Origin: Pyropia haitanensis
Lineage: Eukaryota; Rhodophyta; Bangiophyceae; Bangiales; Bangiaceae
NCBI GenBank assembly: GCA_008729055.1
Contig: SDUX01000004.1
Span: 2,978,172-3,042,171 of the forward strand
Length of the DNA: 64,000 nt
Direction of reading: 5' to 3'
Below are positions 24,092-34,614 of this stretch, one piece after another. The notes below the pieces were generated by a model. That model was not told where the DNA came from and did not search any database. It was given only the letters and a program-made list of their open reading frames with translations. A program made the position numbers and the translations under genes. Position 1 is the stretch's first letter. Each line of letters opens with the position of its first letter.

Positions 24092-24786
24092 GGCGGCGAG
24101 TCGGACCGGGGAGCCGGCCGGGAGAGCGAGCGGGGGGGGGGGGCGCGGAAGAGGGCACGGCTCCACGGGCGGGCGTCGACGCCGGCCGACGGTGGGGCGG
24201 GGGCTGACGGCGGCGGCGGCGGCTGCGGCACCGTATGGGCGTCGGGCGGGCGGCGGCAGCGTCGGCGGCAACGGCGGCGGCGGCGGCACCGTAGGGCGTC
24301 GGGCGGGCGGCGGCGTCGGCGGCGACTGGCGGCGACGGGCGGGGGGGGTGGTGGCGGCCGGCGACGGCGGCCGACGCGGCGGCGGCGGCCGTCGAGCGGC
24401 GCGGCGGCACGCGCGGCGCGTGCCGCGGTCGCGGCGGCGGCAGTGGCGCGCGCGGCGGCGGCGGCAGCGGCGGTCGCGGCGGCGGCGCGCGTCGCGCGAG
24501 CGCGGCGCGGTGGCGGGCGCGGCGGCGGCAGCGGCGGCCGCGGCGGCGGCGCGCGTCGCGCGAGCGCGGCGCGGTGGCGGCGGCGGCGGGCGCGGCGGCG
24601 GCGCGCGTCGCGCGAGCGCGGCGCGGTAGCGGCGGGGGGGGGGGGGCGGGTGCGGCAGCCGGCGTGGCAGACACGCCTGCTTGGGGGGGGGGGGGGGGCG
24701 GGGGGGGGAGCGTCCCGCCGCCGCCGCCGCTGCCAGCACGCGCCGCGGTCGCGGCGGTGGCGCGCCGCCGCGCGCGGCGTGGCCGT

Positions 24787-24834
<48 letters not shown>

Positions 24835-25246
24835 ACGAGCAGCGGGGGGGGCGGGGGGGGGGGCTGGGCGAGGGCGCCGCCGCCGCCGCCGCCACGCCCA
24901 CCGCGGATCTGTGGCCGCCGCCGCCGGGCGGGCGGCCGCGCGCTCCTGCAATGTGCCCGTCGCGGCGGCGCGCCGAGGCGGGCGGGCTCCCGGGGACGGC
25001 GCCACGTGTCCGACGCGCGCCGCGCGGCGGGCGGGCCGCCGCCGCCGCCGGCCGGCGGCGGCGGCGCAGCGGCGGCGGCGGCGGCGGCGCAGCGGCGGCG
25101 GCGGCGGCCCACCCGCGGCCGCCGCCGCCCGTTGCTGCCGCCGCCGCTCCGCCACTGCCGCGCTCGCCGCCGCTCCCCGCCGCCGCCAGCTGGCCGCCCG
25201 CCGCCAGCCGCCGCCACCGTCGTCGCCGGGCGGCGGCCCCCCCCCA

Positions 25247-25281
<35 letters not shown>

Positions 25282-26248
25282 TCGCTGCCGCCGCCCTGCC
25301 GCCGCCGCCGCCGCCACCGCCGCTGCCGCCGGCTGGCCAGTCGCCGCCTCCCCCCCCCGCTGCTGGGGCCGCTGCGAGCTCGCCTCGGCAAACCCGCTGC
25401 CCCCGGCTGGCCGTCACCCCCCGGCCGGCCGCCGCCGCTCACGCCGCCGCCGCTGCCGCCAGGCGGCCGGCGCGCCCCCCACTGCAGCGGGCGCCCCCAC
25501 CGGCTGGCCGCCGCCCCCGCCGCGGCTGCCCACCCGCCCCCGCCAGCCGCGACGGCCGTGGTCCGGGCAATCCACGTCGGCGACCGCATCCCCCCCCTCC
25601 TACAACCGCACCTCGACGACCCATCCCCTCGCGCCCATCAGCCTCGATGCCGCCACGACCCACTTGCCGATCCCGCCGACTTCCACGTGCGTGCCGCAAA
25701 GGCCGGCCCGGGAGGCCGTGTGCTGACGTTGTCAACGCCGCCATGGCCGCCACCAGCGGCGGCACGCGCGGCGGCGACGGCCGCCGCCGCCATGGCGTCC
25801 GCACCTGCACTACGTGACAGCGTCACCATCTGCAAGGGGCGGGTGGCGGGGGAGAGGGGCGCCACGCCGAAAAAGACGTCAGCGAGCCGACAAAGGTTGC
25901 CTGCCAGTCGGGAAAATTACAACCTAATTTCCCATACATTGGACACACTCTCGCATGTGGTCGACAGGTGTCTTGATCTTGATCGTCTGCTGGTGGCCAC
26001 TGTTCTCCCATATCCGGTGCGCTGATCGCCACTGTAAGCTTGGGCGGTCCAATTGAGACACGCGCCCGCGGTTCGCAGCACCGGCCGCGACGTCGAGCGC
26101 AACCCGCTTCTTTCACGCTCTGCCCGTCCCCCGCGTTCGCATCGCCGCTCCTGCCCTCGACGCAGCCGCGCGTCCGAGCCCGGCACACTCCCGTGTGTGT
26201 GCCGCCGCTACGTGGTCCCGCCAGTCGCGGTTCTTGGTGGTCGCAACC
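24092..26248. other. GC-repeat-rich divergent promoter region
   Basis: About 2.2 kb between the DMT transporter and RPS7. The left two thirds are built from GGC/GCC triplets and CGCG-rich tandem units. The last 400 bases before RPS7 (about 25880-26248) are less biased and probably contain its promoter and leader. The long frames across this region are Arg/Ala/Pro strings, which I do not regard as coding. Confidence 0.55.
24485..24632. repeat. Three copies of a CGCG-rich unit with TCGCGCGA palindrome
   Basis: The core gtcgcgcgagcgcggcgcgg occurs at 24491, 24555 and 24607 with spacings of 64 and 52. Each core includes the palindrome TCGCGCGA. It lies 400-540 bases upstream of the DMT transporter start on the minus strand. 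Confidence 0.75.
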
Positions 26249-26836
26249 ATGGCGTCGGCCAACTACAAGATCACAAAGGCAAAGGGCGTTGCCACCACTG
26301 AGCTGGAGGAGCGCATCGCGCAGGCGCTTGTGGACCTGGAGGCCTCTTCCACGGAACTCAAGCCTGAGCTCCGTGAGCTGTCCATCTCGGGCGCCAAGGA
26401 GGTGGACTTGCCGGGTGGCAAGAGCGCCATTGTCGTCTTTGTGCCGTTCCGCCTGCTGACGAAGTACCACAAGGTGCAGACGCGGCTGGTGCGGGAGCTG
26501 GAGAAGAAGTTCTCGGGCAAGCACATGGTCATCCTCGCGCAGCGGCGGATCGTGCCTGCTGAGCGCAAGGGTGGGCGCCTGGCACCGCAGAAGCGTCCCC
26601 GCTCGCGCACCCTCACCGCCGTCCACCAGGGGCTGTTGGAGGACCTGGTCTTCCCGACCGACATTGTTGGCCAGCGGACGCGGTACAAGACGGATGGGAG
26701 CCGGCTGCTCAAGGTGCACCTGGACCCCAAGGAGCAGACCAACTCGGAGCACAAGACGGAGACCTTTTCTGCCGTGTACAAGAAGCTGACGGGGAAGGAC
26801 GTGACGTTTGAGTTCCCTACCGTGCCGGAGGCATAA
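26249..26836 (+). CDS. RPS7: 40S ribosomal protein S7 (eS7)
   Basis: Small-subunit ribosomal protein of 195 residues, the usual family length (about 194). The whole sequence is colinear with eS7: [111 protein letters not shown] and [16 protein letters not shown], ending at FEFPTVPEA and TAA. The ATG at 26249 lies in gcaaccATGG. An in-frame GTG-initiated extension exists upstream but is not needed. There are no introns in the coding part, no frame breaks and no low-complexity insertions. This sets it apart from nearly every neighbour and fits a highly expressed, tightly constrained gene. Confidence 0.98.
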   Translation: MASANYKITKAKGVATTELEERIAQALVDLEASSTELKPELRELSISGAKEVDLPGGKSAIVVFVPFRLLTKYHKVQTRLVRELEKKFSGKHMVILAQRRIVPAERKGGRLAPQKRPRSRTLTAVHQGLLEDLVFPTDIVGQRTRYKTDGSRLLKVHLDPKEQTNSEHKTETFSAVYKKLTGKDVTFEFPTVPEA

Positions 26837-27590
26837 ACCACAGCGCTACTTTGTTTTCTATCCGTCCTTTTTGGTGGGGGGTCGGGGCTGTCTGGGCGCA
26901 CCGCCGGTCTTTAGGCTTCTCTGCATCTGTGAGCCGGCGGGGGGTGCGCGCGCGGATCGGTCTGGGGGTACGGTGTTGGCGTGCTCGACCCAGCGGCGGT
27001 GGCTTTGTTGGTGATGTGGGGCAGATGTGGTGAAGAGGCGAGCAGCGGTGCGGGTTGTGGGACTGCAGGTGGTAGGCGGCGGTACGTGCTCTGGGCGTCG
27101 GGTAGCGCAGCGCCGGATGTGTGCGTGCGCATAGAACATTTCCTTGTGCATGTGCCTCTGCGTGCGTCTCCCAATGGATGAGCGTCCGTGGCCGGCGTTG
27201 CTATACCCTACCGACGGCGAGCGTGTTGTGCATACGGATGGGGGCGAACCACCGCGGCTGTGTGGCCAACGTGGAGCGTGGACAGTCGTGCGACGGGAGG
27301 ACGAGGCCTCCGTGGCACCGTCTGACTGCGTGGACTCATCCATGACCGTTTGGCGTTTGCTGCTGCAAGGGAGGTGCTGCTGCCGCCGTCAGTCTCTCAC
27401 CGCGTGCAGGCCATGACATGCATGAGGTGTCAGTCGAGGAGCAGCACTGTGCACTCGGCCGCACTTCGCCTTGTTGGCTAGGAGTTCGCCTCGCCACCCT
27501 GATAAGCGTTTACGCTGTTCCCCTCTGCAGCACTGGCTCTACCCTCCTCGCTTCCCGTCTCCACACCTCTGCTCCATGCTACTCTGCTGG
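26837..27590. other. Convergent intergenic region after RPS7
   Basis: About 750 bases that must contain the RPS7 3' UTR and the 3' end of the prenyltransferase gene. It is less GC-biased than most of the window. No gene was recognised. Confidence 0.5.
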
Positions 27591-29108
27591 TCAGGACTGA
27601 GCGTGCTGCTCCTGCCGTTCCCGAATATCCGTCAACAGGTCTGCGTACAGCCCCCCTCTCAGCGGGTCTAGTGACGCCGCCCGCGTGAGTGCGTCGGCGG
27701 CCTCGCCCAGCTCCCGCTCCCGCTCCCCAGCGTGGCTGGCATCCCCCACTGCGCCCACCAGTAGCGCTGCGAGCGATCGCAGCGCCCACACCGCGTCGGG
27801 CTCCACGGCCAGCAGCTGCCGGACAGCGGCAGCCTCTGCCAGCGCAAGGGACCGGGCAGCCTCGGGGTCCTCATGGGCACCGCCGGCAGCGGTGACCAGC
27901 CAGCGGTGGTAGACCCATGCAGACTCGAGCGCGGGCTCTGTCCATACCGCGTCACGAACGAGCGCCAGCTCCGCTGCCCGCACGTCGGGGGGCAGGGCGA
28001 CAGCGGCGGCAGCACCACCAGCCGTGCCCACCCCAGCTACGACCGCGCCCTCTTTCTCCTCGGGTCCGCCTGCTGGCTTCTGTGCCGCTGCCGCTGCAGC
28101 GGCTGCGGCGGCTGCCACCCGCGGCAGCACCACTGACCGCCGGTGCCACGCAGAGTAGTTTGTAAAGTCCGCGTCAATGCACTTTCGTGTGAAGAGTACG
28201 TCGGCCGCGTCGGCGGCGGCTGGGTCTGCGCCTGGTAGGCCCGCGGCCAGGCGCCGCGACCGCAGCCGGTGGGCCCAGCCGTGGAAATTGCGCGCGTCAG
28301 CGGCAAGGAGCGTCTCCGAGAGGCGTGCCTCGGCAGAAATGGCAGCGGGGAGAACGCCGGCTGGTAGACCCGCCGCGACCGCGTACGCCGACAGCAGCTG
28401 TATCCGGTGCTGCCACGTCGGGTAGGACTTGGGCTGCGTTCGCAGACACCGGGCAGTGAGAGAGAGGTCTGCCTTCCAAGCGGCCACCAGGGCGGCCTCG
28501 GCAGACCGGATGGCTGCTGCTCGAGCCGCGTCCGTGTCGGCCGCGTCGGCCGGGAGACACGGCGCGGAAGCGGTCTCCGTCGAGAATCTCGGGGAGTCGA
28601 TGGGTTGCACATCTTCAGCGTTGGGGGCGGCGCAGTCATCCCCTATTTCAGTGTTTGCCCCATCCTCTCGGGGTGAAGCGCCGCGGCCGTCCTTCTTGAC
28701 GTCGGCCGCCGCAGTCCGTTTGGCCGTAGGTATCGCCACTTCCGCTGCCAAGCACGCCGCGTGCCGCACCTCAGACGCCCGCAGTGCGGCGGCTACACTC
28801 TCCGCTTCTCCGGTCCCAGCGGGCGGAGGTGGGGGCGTCACCTCCCCCCCGCCACCGGGGAGCGGCAGCGCCGTCACAGCCCCCCCCAGTAACACCAGCG
28901 CGTCGTACCGAAGCGCCCACAGGGAGTATTCGTCCGGGTTGGCTTCAAGCGCACGCGCAGACGCAGCCACGTCCGCAGCGGCGGTAGAGCGACGGCGTCG
29001 GGCGGCTAGGCCGGCCTTGGTCACCGCGTGCAGCCCAGCCGCGTGTGCGGCGGCAGCCGCCGCCTCTGCCGCATCCGCCGCGGACCGGCCGCGACGGACG
29101 CCATGCAT
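27591..29108 (-). CDS. RABGGTA: Rab geranylgeranyltransferase alpha subunit
   Basis: Alpha subunit of protein geranylgeranyltransferase type II, which with a beta subunit and Rab escort protein attaches geranylgeranyl to C-terminal cysteines of Rab GTPases. It starts MHGVRRG, matching the conserved MHGR-K start of the family, so the ATG at 29108 was chosen over the open sequence upstream. Helical prenyltransferase-alpha repeats are visible in order: NPDEYSLWALRYDAL, QPKSYPTWQHRIQLL, DARNFHGWAHRLRSR, DFTNYSAWHRRSVVL, EPALESAWVYHRWLV and EPDAVWALRSLAALL. Length is 505 residues with no leucine-rich-repeat or Ig-like domain as in mammals. About 110 low-complexity residues are inserted between repeats 1 and 2. 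No intron and no frame break. Stop TGA at 27591-27593. It shares an 830-bp divergent promoter region with the PILS-like gene. Confidence 0.92.
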   Translation of the reverse strand: MHGVRRGRSAADAAEAAAAAAHAAGLHAVTKAGLAARRRRSTAAADVAASARALEANPDEYSLWALRYDALVLLGGAVTALPLPGGGGEVTPPPPPAGTGEAESVAAALRASEVRHAACLAAEVAIPTAKRTAAADVKKDGRGASPREDGANTEIGDDCAAPNAEDVQPIDSPRFSTETASAPCLPADAADTDAARAAAIRSAEAALVAAWKADLSLTARCLRTQPKSYPTWQHRIQLLSAYAVAAGLPAGVLPAAISAEARLSETLLAADARNFHGWAHRLRSRRLAAGLPGADPAAADAADVLFTRKCIDADFTNYSAWHRRSVVLPRVAAAAAAAAAAAQKPAGGPEEKEGAVVAGVGTAGGAAAAVALPPDVRAAELALVRDAVWTEPALESAWVYHRWLVTAAGGAHEDPEAARSLALAEAAAVRQLLAVEPDAVWALRSLAALLVGAVGDASHAGERERELGEAADALTRAASLDPLRGGLYADLLTDIRERQEQHAQS

Positions 29109-29936
29109 TATTACAGTGCGAGGGAGGCGGGTGCTCCAAGCACGCCAACGCCAAGGGGACGCGGCTTCTGACCAGTGGTGCTGCTGTCGAGAGACAACTG
29201 TAGACAGGTTGGCTGGCAAGGAGGTCCGCAGCCACTTCAGCAACGTGTGGTCCGCAGACTCGTCGGCCTACGAAAGACAGCGAACAGTAGCAGACGATGG
29301 CTGGGACTGACGCGAACTGACAGTGACTTGTAAGTATCCTGTGCGACGATCTCCCGACGTACTTGTATTGGCGACTTGAATACTACGGTGTCGGTGCTGC
29401 TGCGGCATCTGTAGTCCAGCTCCGCCTCCTTCCATCTGCTCCCCCCAACCGCCGCCGCCTGCCACGCTTCGTGCGTGTCGACAGCCACGCTGGCCCAGCA
29501 GGGTCCGTTTTTGTCACGCCACCTCGCGATGGCACCGTGGCAGAGCAGACAGACTCTACGCCGCGCCCGAGAGTTGGGCCCTCTGACGGCACGGGCGGGA
29601 CGCCGCGCGGCCGCCGCCGTCGCTGTCGTCAACCTTGACTGTCATCAGCCTCGACATCGCCGCCGTCGTCCCCATCGGCGGCAGCCCGACGAGGGCAGGC
29701 CGGCCCATTGACGGACTACAGACCAAGTGTGTGGCAGCGGCGTTTGCCACTGGCATTTTGGTTCCAGCTGTCGGGCTGCTGCTTGGACCACTTCGACTGC
29801 CGTCACAACCCGGCAGGGGTTTCTCCTCGCTCGCACGCGCACCGTTCGCGTATCACTCCCCACCTGGGTTCCCCAACTTTCCCGCTCCCGAACCCTTCCC
29901 GTCTGCGTTTGTTTTCCCTCCTGTCTGTTTTCCACG
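29109..29936. other. Divergent promoter region between RABGGTA and PILS-like gene
   Basis: About 830 bases, only moderately GC-rich. It should hold both promoters and 5' leaders. No clear TATA box. A short open frame continues upstream of both starts but shows no domain. Confidence 0.5.
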
Positions 29937-32072
29937 ATGGCGCTGGGAGCACTCTTCCAGGCGTCTGCGTCGGGCTCGGTAGAGCTGCTCACCCTGTGCG
30001 CTGCCGGTGGATACCTATCCTCCCAGTCCCTCCTCCCCCCTGCTATTGCGGTCGCGTTGTCGCGCATGATCGTGGCGCTCTTCTTGCCCTGCCTCTTATT
30101 TATTTCCATCGTTGAGACCCTCTACGCTGCCGCCCAGTCGCCTGTGACCGCGACCACCCCCGTGCTGCTGGCCATGCCCGTCTGGGCACTCGTCATCCTC
30201 ATCGAGTGCGCCGCGGTGGGCACCTACATTAGCCGCCGGTGGCTGTCTCCAGGCCTCTCCCGTCCGGACCGCCGGGCGTGCGTGGTGGCGTGCGTGTTTG
30301 GCAACTCGGGGCAGCTCCCCATCCTGCTCGCGGGCTCCGTGTGTGACAATTACGGGCCTCTGGCGGGGGACGCAGGGTGCAAGGCACGCGCAACCGGCTA
30401 TTGCAGTCTGTACCTGCTGGTGTGGAGTAGTACACTGTGGACGTTGGGGAACCGCTACCTGACAGGAGCGCTGGTGGAGGACGGGGAGGGTGGGGTGGGG
30501 GGCGGCGTGAGTGGGTCGCTCTCTTCCGTCACACGAGCCGCTTCGACCTGCGGCGGTGGCAGCGGTGGCGGTGGGGGACGCGCGGGTGGGTGGAAGCGCC
30601 TGCCGGCTGATGATGATGCCAGCACCGAGATGACCGAGGTAGACGTGGTGGACACAGCCACCGCACTACCCGGAGGAGGCGATATTGACGACGGCGTACG
30701 GGCAGGCAGCCCATCTACGAACACAGACCCTGTTGACGGGACGGCCGTGGCGGTGGTCACGTCCGGGCGGCCATACGGCGCTGGGCAGCCACCCGTCTCC
30801 CGCGCTTCCTCTACTGCCCATTCCACCCCCGAGGCCGGGCCCGTCGCCGGGCTGCCCGTGCCAGTACCGCCGGGCGGGGCGTTGCTAGCACCCGCTCATT
30901 CCCACTCCCAGACGCGGGGCGGCGCGCACGCCCACCACCCCGGGGCACCGGCCGCCCTTGGGCCACCTCGGCAGCCCGTTGGTGGCGACAACCATTTTGC
31001 CGCCACGGTCGCGGCGCTGCGCAGCCTTCCCGCCAACGCTCGGTCCACGATGGGTTCCCTGCTGACGCCACCCTTCTTGGCCATTGTCGCGGCGCTGTGC
31101 TTCTCATCCATCCCCGGCGCGGGTGCGCTGCTCGTTGGCCGCACGTCTGTGCTGCACCCGCTGGCGCTCACACTGGAGCTCCTGGGCGGCGTAACGATCC
31201 CGTGCGGCAGCCTGCTCGTTGGTGCCAAGCTGTGGTCCTCCCGGGGGGTGCTGTTTGGTCGCTCTGCGACTGGTGGGGGGGGGGCGGGGGGGGAGGACAC
31301 CGCGCCCGGTGGGGGCGGTGGAGAGGGCGGCCTGGACGCCCGCTCCGTGCTGGCGGTCGTCGTGGCCCGGATGCTGCTCATGCCGATTATCGGCACGGTG
31401 ACGCTGCACCTGGTGTTGGCGGTGGGGCTGATGGACCGGTCTAAAGTGGACCCATTGATGCTCACTGTGATGGCCATGATGGCATTTGTACGTGCGCGTC
31501 GGGACGTTGGGGTGGGCGTGGTTCCAGGGCCTGTGAACGTATGGTGATTGTTGTCACCCAGTCCCAGCCGAGTCGGTGGGCCGTGGGTAGGCGACGTGCA
31601 CGCGGGATGACGTCGGCAGCCGCGGGGTGCGTGAGTTGATGCGAGCACTGGGGAGCGGAACTGTCGCTGCAAAGCTACTGATGTTGGCGCCCGCGCGGGC
31701 TGGGACTAACTGTTGAAGTTGCTTGTGCTGTGTCGGCTGTGTTTCCCCGTTCCTGGATGCGTGTCCTCCGTGCCTCTGGCATTCTCTCTTTCTTTATCAC
31801 TGCCTACCCGTCGCGTATGTGACCATCTATCCCTGAATGGCTGCCTCGTGCGGGCACCTAATGCTGGTCCTGCTGTTTGGTGCGCTCTCTGCCTGTGGCA
31901 TCCACACCAGGTGCCGACGGCGAACAATGCGCTGATCATGGCGCAGGTGGCCGGAGCGGGCGCCGAGGCCGTTGCGCTCGTCATCTTTTGGCAGTACCTG
32001 GTCGCCCCGCTGTTCGTGTCGGGCTGGACGGCGCTCGCGCTGGCCACCCTGTGGCCTAAGGTGGTCACGTGA
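29937..32072 (+). CDS. PIN/PILS-like auxin efflux carrier family protein
   Basis: Membrane transport protein family (PF03547 type), with five hydrophobic helices at each end and a long hydrophilic loop. The N-terminal half has LLTLCAAGGYLSSQSLLPPA, LSRMIVALFLPCLLFISIVE and the VFGNSGQLPILLA motif, typical of PILS proteins (FGNxGNLP). The central loop (about residues 180-365) is rich in Ser, Thr, Gly and acidic residues. The C-terminal half has IVAALCFSSIPGAGALLVG, ELLGGVTIPCGSLLVGAKL and VVVARMLLMPIIGTVTLHL. One intron, 31488-31910 (423 nt, GTACGT donor, ccaccag-type acceptor), joins MMAF to VPTANNALIMAQVAGAG. The second exon ends LWPKVVT and TGA at 32070-32072. Total 570 residues. The ATG at 29937 follows a pyrimidine-rich leader. 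In plants PILS proteins sit in the ER and control auxin. In an alga the substrate is unknown. Confidence 0.9.
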
Positions 32073-33009
32073 CGCATCGTCTTCCCAGTCGCGTCTCACG
32101 CTGCCTGTGCGTCGTTTGGGGGGGAGGGGGCACGCACGGGTGTCGGCGACGCTGACGCCGCGGGCCTGTGGTGCGGGATGCCACACGCCCCTCTCCACGA
32201 ACGAGGAATGGTGGCGGTGGGTGGCACGGCGATTACGAACGGTCCGACGTGCGGTACTTCCTGGTGGCCCCGTCAACGCACCGCGTGCAACCAGCAGGCA
32301 TGGCACGCAGGAGGGGCCCTCGGCGGTCATCTGCTGAGTTACCGTCTGTTGCCGGTTCCACGGGCGGCTGCGTAGGACTGGCACACCGCCTTGCCCGCCA
32401 TGCGCGCCGGCCACGTCGGCGGCGCGCAACGGCGATGCCGCGTTGCAGCGTGTCGTAGGAGGACGTGGCGGCATCTCAAATTAGAGCACCAAGGCCACGG
32501 TTCGTACGCACACTTTTTGCCCGCTCCCCGTCGCGGAACAGCATCCCGTATGCGCGTCTCCCTGTCCTGCCCGTGGGCTCACCAAGGAAGGGCACGAGCT
32601 TCCACCCGCGCCGTCACGGCCAAGAGACCGCGGCAACCCACCCGCTGTGGCAGGAATGACTCGCTACGGGGGGCTACATCTATACTGTCGGAATCCCATT
32701 TCCACTCGGCGCCCTCGGCTGATCTCGCCCCGAGAGCCGCTCGGCACGGTCGCCCCTCTCTCCCTATCCATTTCCACCCGCTGTCCGGCGCTTCGTCTGT
32801 GCGTACAGGCCAGTGTCGTTTGGCTCACTTGTCTGCACACGAACCTTCCCGCCCCTTCCTGGCCGTCTCCCACATCTCAAGAACCCTCTTGGTCTGTTTG
32901 TTGCTGCGTCCGCTGTCGACCGACGCTGTGAACCCGCCATCTGCCACGCTGCCGCAGCCGCGGCGGCGGCCTTCCCCCCCCTCCGCCCCCGGCCAGCCAC
33001 TCGGCGGCC
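32073..33009. other. Intergenic region
   Basis: About 940 bases between two plus-strand genes, moderately GC-rich. It should hold the PILS-like 3' UTR and the promoter of the next gene. No gene recognised. Confidence 0.5.
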
Positions 33010-33726
33010 ATGGCCGCCGCCTTTGCGCCGCCGCCCGGCGGCCTGACAACCTCTCACCGGGACGCGCTGGCCACCCCCGCCGCGCGTCGCGGCGTCTGCC
33101 CCGCCCCCCCGCCGTCGCCGCCGCCTGGCGGCGCCGCGCTGCGCCGCCGCGCGCGCCTGGTCGCCGCCGCCGCCACCCCCCCCGCCGGCGACGACGCTGC
33201 AGCGGCGGCGGCAGACGACGCGGACGGCCCGTCACCTGTGGAGGCGGCCAAGGCCGCCGCCGCCGCATCGGCGGCGGCCGCCGACGCGGACGCTGGCGGC
33301 GGCGGCCCCCGCTTCAAGTACGACCCGGCCTCGCCGACCGACGCGTTTGGGCGGGACCCGAAGAAGGAGACGGAGGCGTGGATGTCGGGCGCCCGCGAGG
33401 TGCTCGACAGCCCCGAGGTCCGCGACGCGATTGAAAAGCACAAGGCGGAGCCGCCGCCGGTGACGGCCGAGCAGCAGGCGTACCTCGACTTTATCAAGTC
33501 CCTCGACGCCAAGGCGGAGGGCGCTGCCGACGCGGGGGGGGGGACGACCCGCCGCCAGCAGCGCCGGAATCGTAAGGCCCGGTTGGGGGAGTGGGGGTGG
33601 CGATGTGGGGCCGGCCGGGCCTTTGGCGCCTTCCGCCCGGCTGCCCGGCGCTGCAGGTCTGGTGGGGCGTGGTGGGGGAGAAGGGGGGGGAAGTTGGGGG
33701 GGGTGGGGGGGGGGGGGGGACAGTGA
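33010..33726 (+). CDS. Small unrecognised protein with transit-peptide-like N-terminus
   Basis: The family is not recognised. The ATG at 33010 (ggccATGG) opens an Ala/Pro/Arg-rich leader, poor in acidic residues for about 55 residues, as in plastid transit peptides. An Ala/Asp-rich stretch follows, then a plausible folded segment (FKYDPASPTDAFGRDPK, KETEAWMSGAREVLDSPEVR, DAIEKHKAEPPPVTAEQQAYLD, FIKSLDAKAEG). The end is unsettled. As written the frame runs to a stop at 33724-33726 through an Arg/Gly-rich tail. A one-base change in the G10 run (33534-33543) would instead end the protein at TAA 33573-33575 after a Pro-rich tail, which I consider at least as likely given the other run-length problems. 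No intron. Confidence 0.6.
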   Translation: MAAAFAPPPGGLTTSHRDALATPAARRGVCPAPPPSPPPGGAALRRRARLVAAAATPPAGDDAAAAAADDADGPSPVEAAKAAAAASAAAADADAGGGGPRFKYDPASPTDAFGRDPKKETEAWMSGAREVLDSPEVRDAIEKHKAEPPPVTAEQQAYLDFIKSLDAKAEGAADAGGGTTRRQQRRNRKARLGEWGWRCGAGRAFGAFRPAARRCRSGGAWWGRRGGKLGGVGGGGGQ

Positions 33727-34614
33727 CTGTCACCGTTTCTTGTTGCTTGTGTTTTTCTTTGCCCTGCGCGATCATGGGCACGGTGCCTGTCAGCTTGCCA
33801 GTACGCCGCCGCGTGTACCGCAAAGTGCGTTTCGTCGTTCCGTGCTCGGCCTGCGCCCGCCGCGGCGCGGTTGCTTTGTCAACCCTTCTCCCTTGTGGAC
33901 ACGCGCTCCCGTGCCCGCCGCGCGCCAGGGCAGGCCGGCGGGCGCCGAAGCGGCGGCGGCGGCGTCGGCAGCGGCGGCGACGGTTGCAGCGGCGGCGTGA
34001 CGGCTTAATCCCCCTCCTCCTCCCCCATCCCCCCCTGCTAGCGGCGGTCGCGAGGCGCGGCGACGGCGGGCGGCCTGCCAAAGAACGGGCGGCCGTGCTC
34101 GTGTTGCCAGCGGCGGTCGCGGCCGCCGTGGCCGCCGTCGGCGTGCGCGCAAGCGGGCCGCCACCCGACGCCGGCGCGGCGTTGCCGTTTCCCCTCCCCC
34201 CTGCTCCCCTGGCGTGCATGGCCGGCACACTCGGCGGTCGTCTGCTGGCAGGCGACTCGTGCCCTTCGTGGGCAGACGCACCGCGCGGCCGCGCGCCGCC
34301 GCGGCCGCCAGACGAACCACGACACGCGGGGCGGGTGGCCAAACGGTTTAGCGGCGGCCACTGTCCGCGCGGGCCATCGTGGCCGCGTCCGACGCCGCGG
34401 CCCCCCCCTCCCCCCTCCCACGACGCCGCGCACCCCGCCGCTCACACCCCCTGCCGGCACACCGTCGCCGCCCTCCGCGTGCCAGAAACGCATCCACTCC
34501 CCCAACGCCCCTCGCCCTTTACCCCCCACCGCCCCTCGCCCTTTACCCCCCCCCCGCCCCCCTCCCCGCCCCCCCCGCGCGTCGCCGTCCACGGCCACCC
34601 TCCCCCCCCTCCAC
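33727..34614. other. Convergent intergenic region
   Basis: About 890 bases between a plus-strand gene and the end of the PP2C gene. A plus-strand frame from 33774 is rich in Arg and Cys early on but turns to low complexity and was not accepted as a gene. The part next to the PP2C stop (about 34380-34610) is C-rich. Confidence 0.45.

Noticed and set aside
24092..25417. Continuous minus-strand open frame extending the DMT transporter upstream
   Set aside because: The protein would be an Arg/Ala/Pro string from triplet repeats. The ATG at 24091 has a strong context, and the extension is better explained by lack of stop codons in GC-rich DNA.
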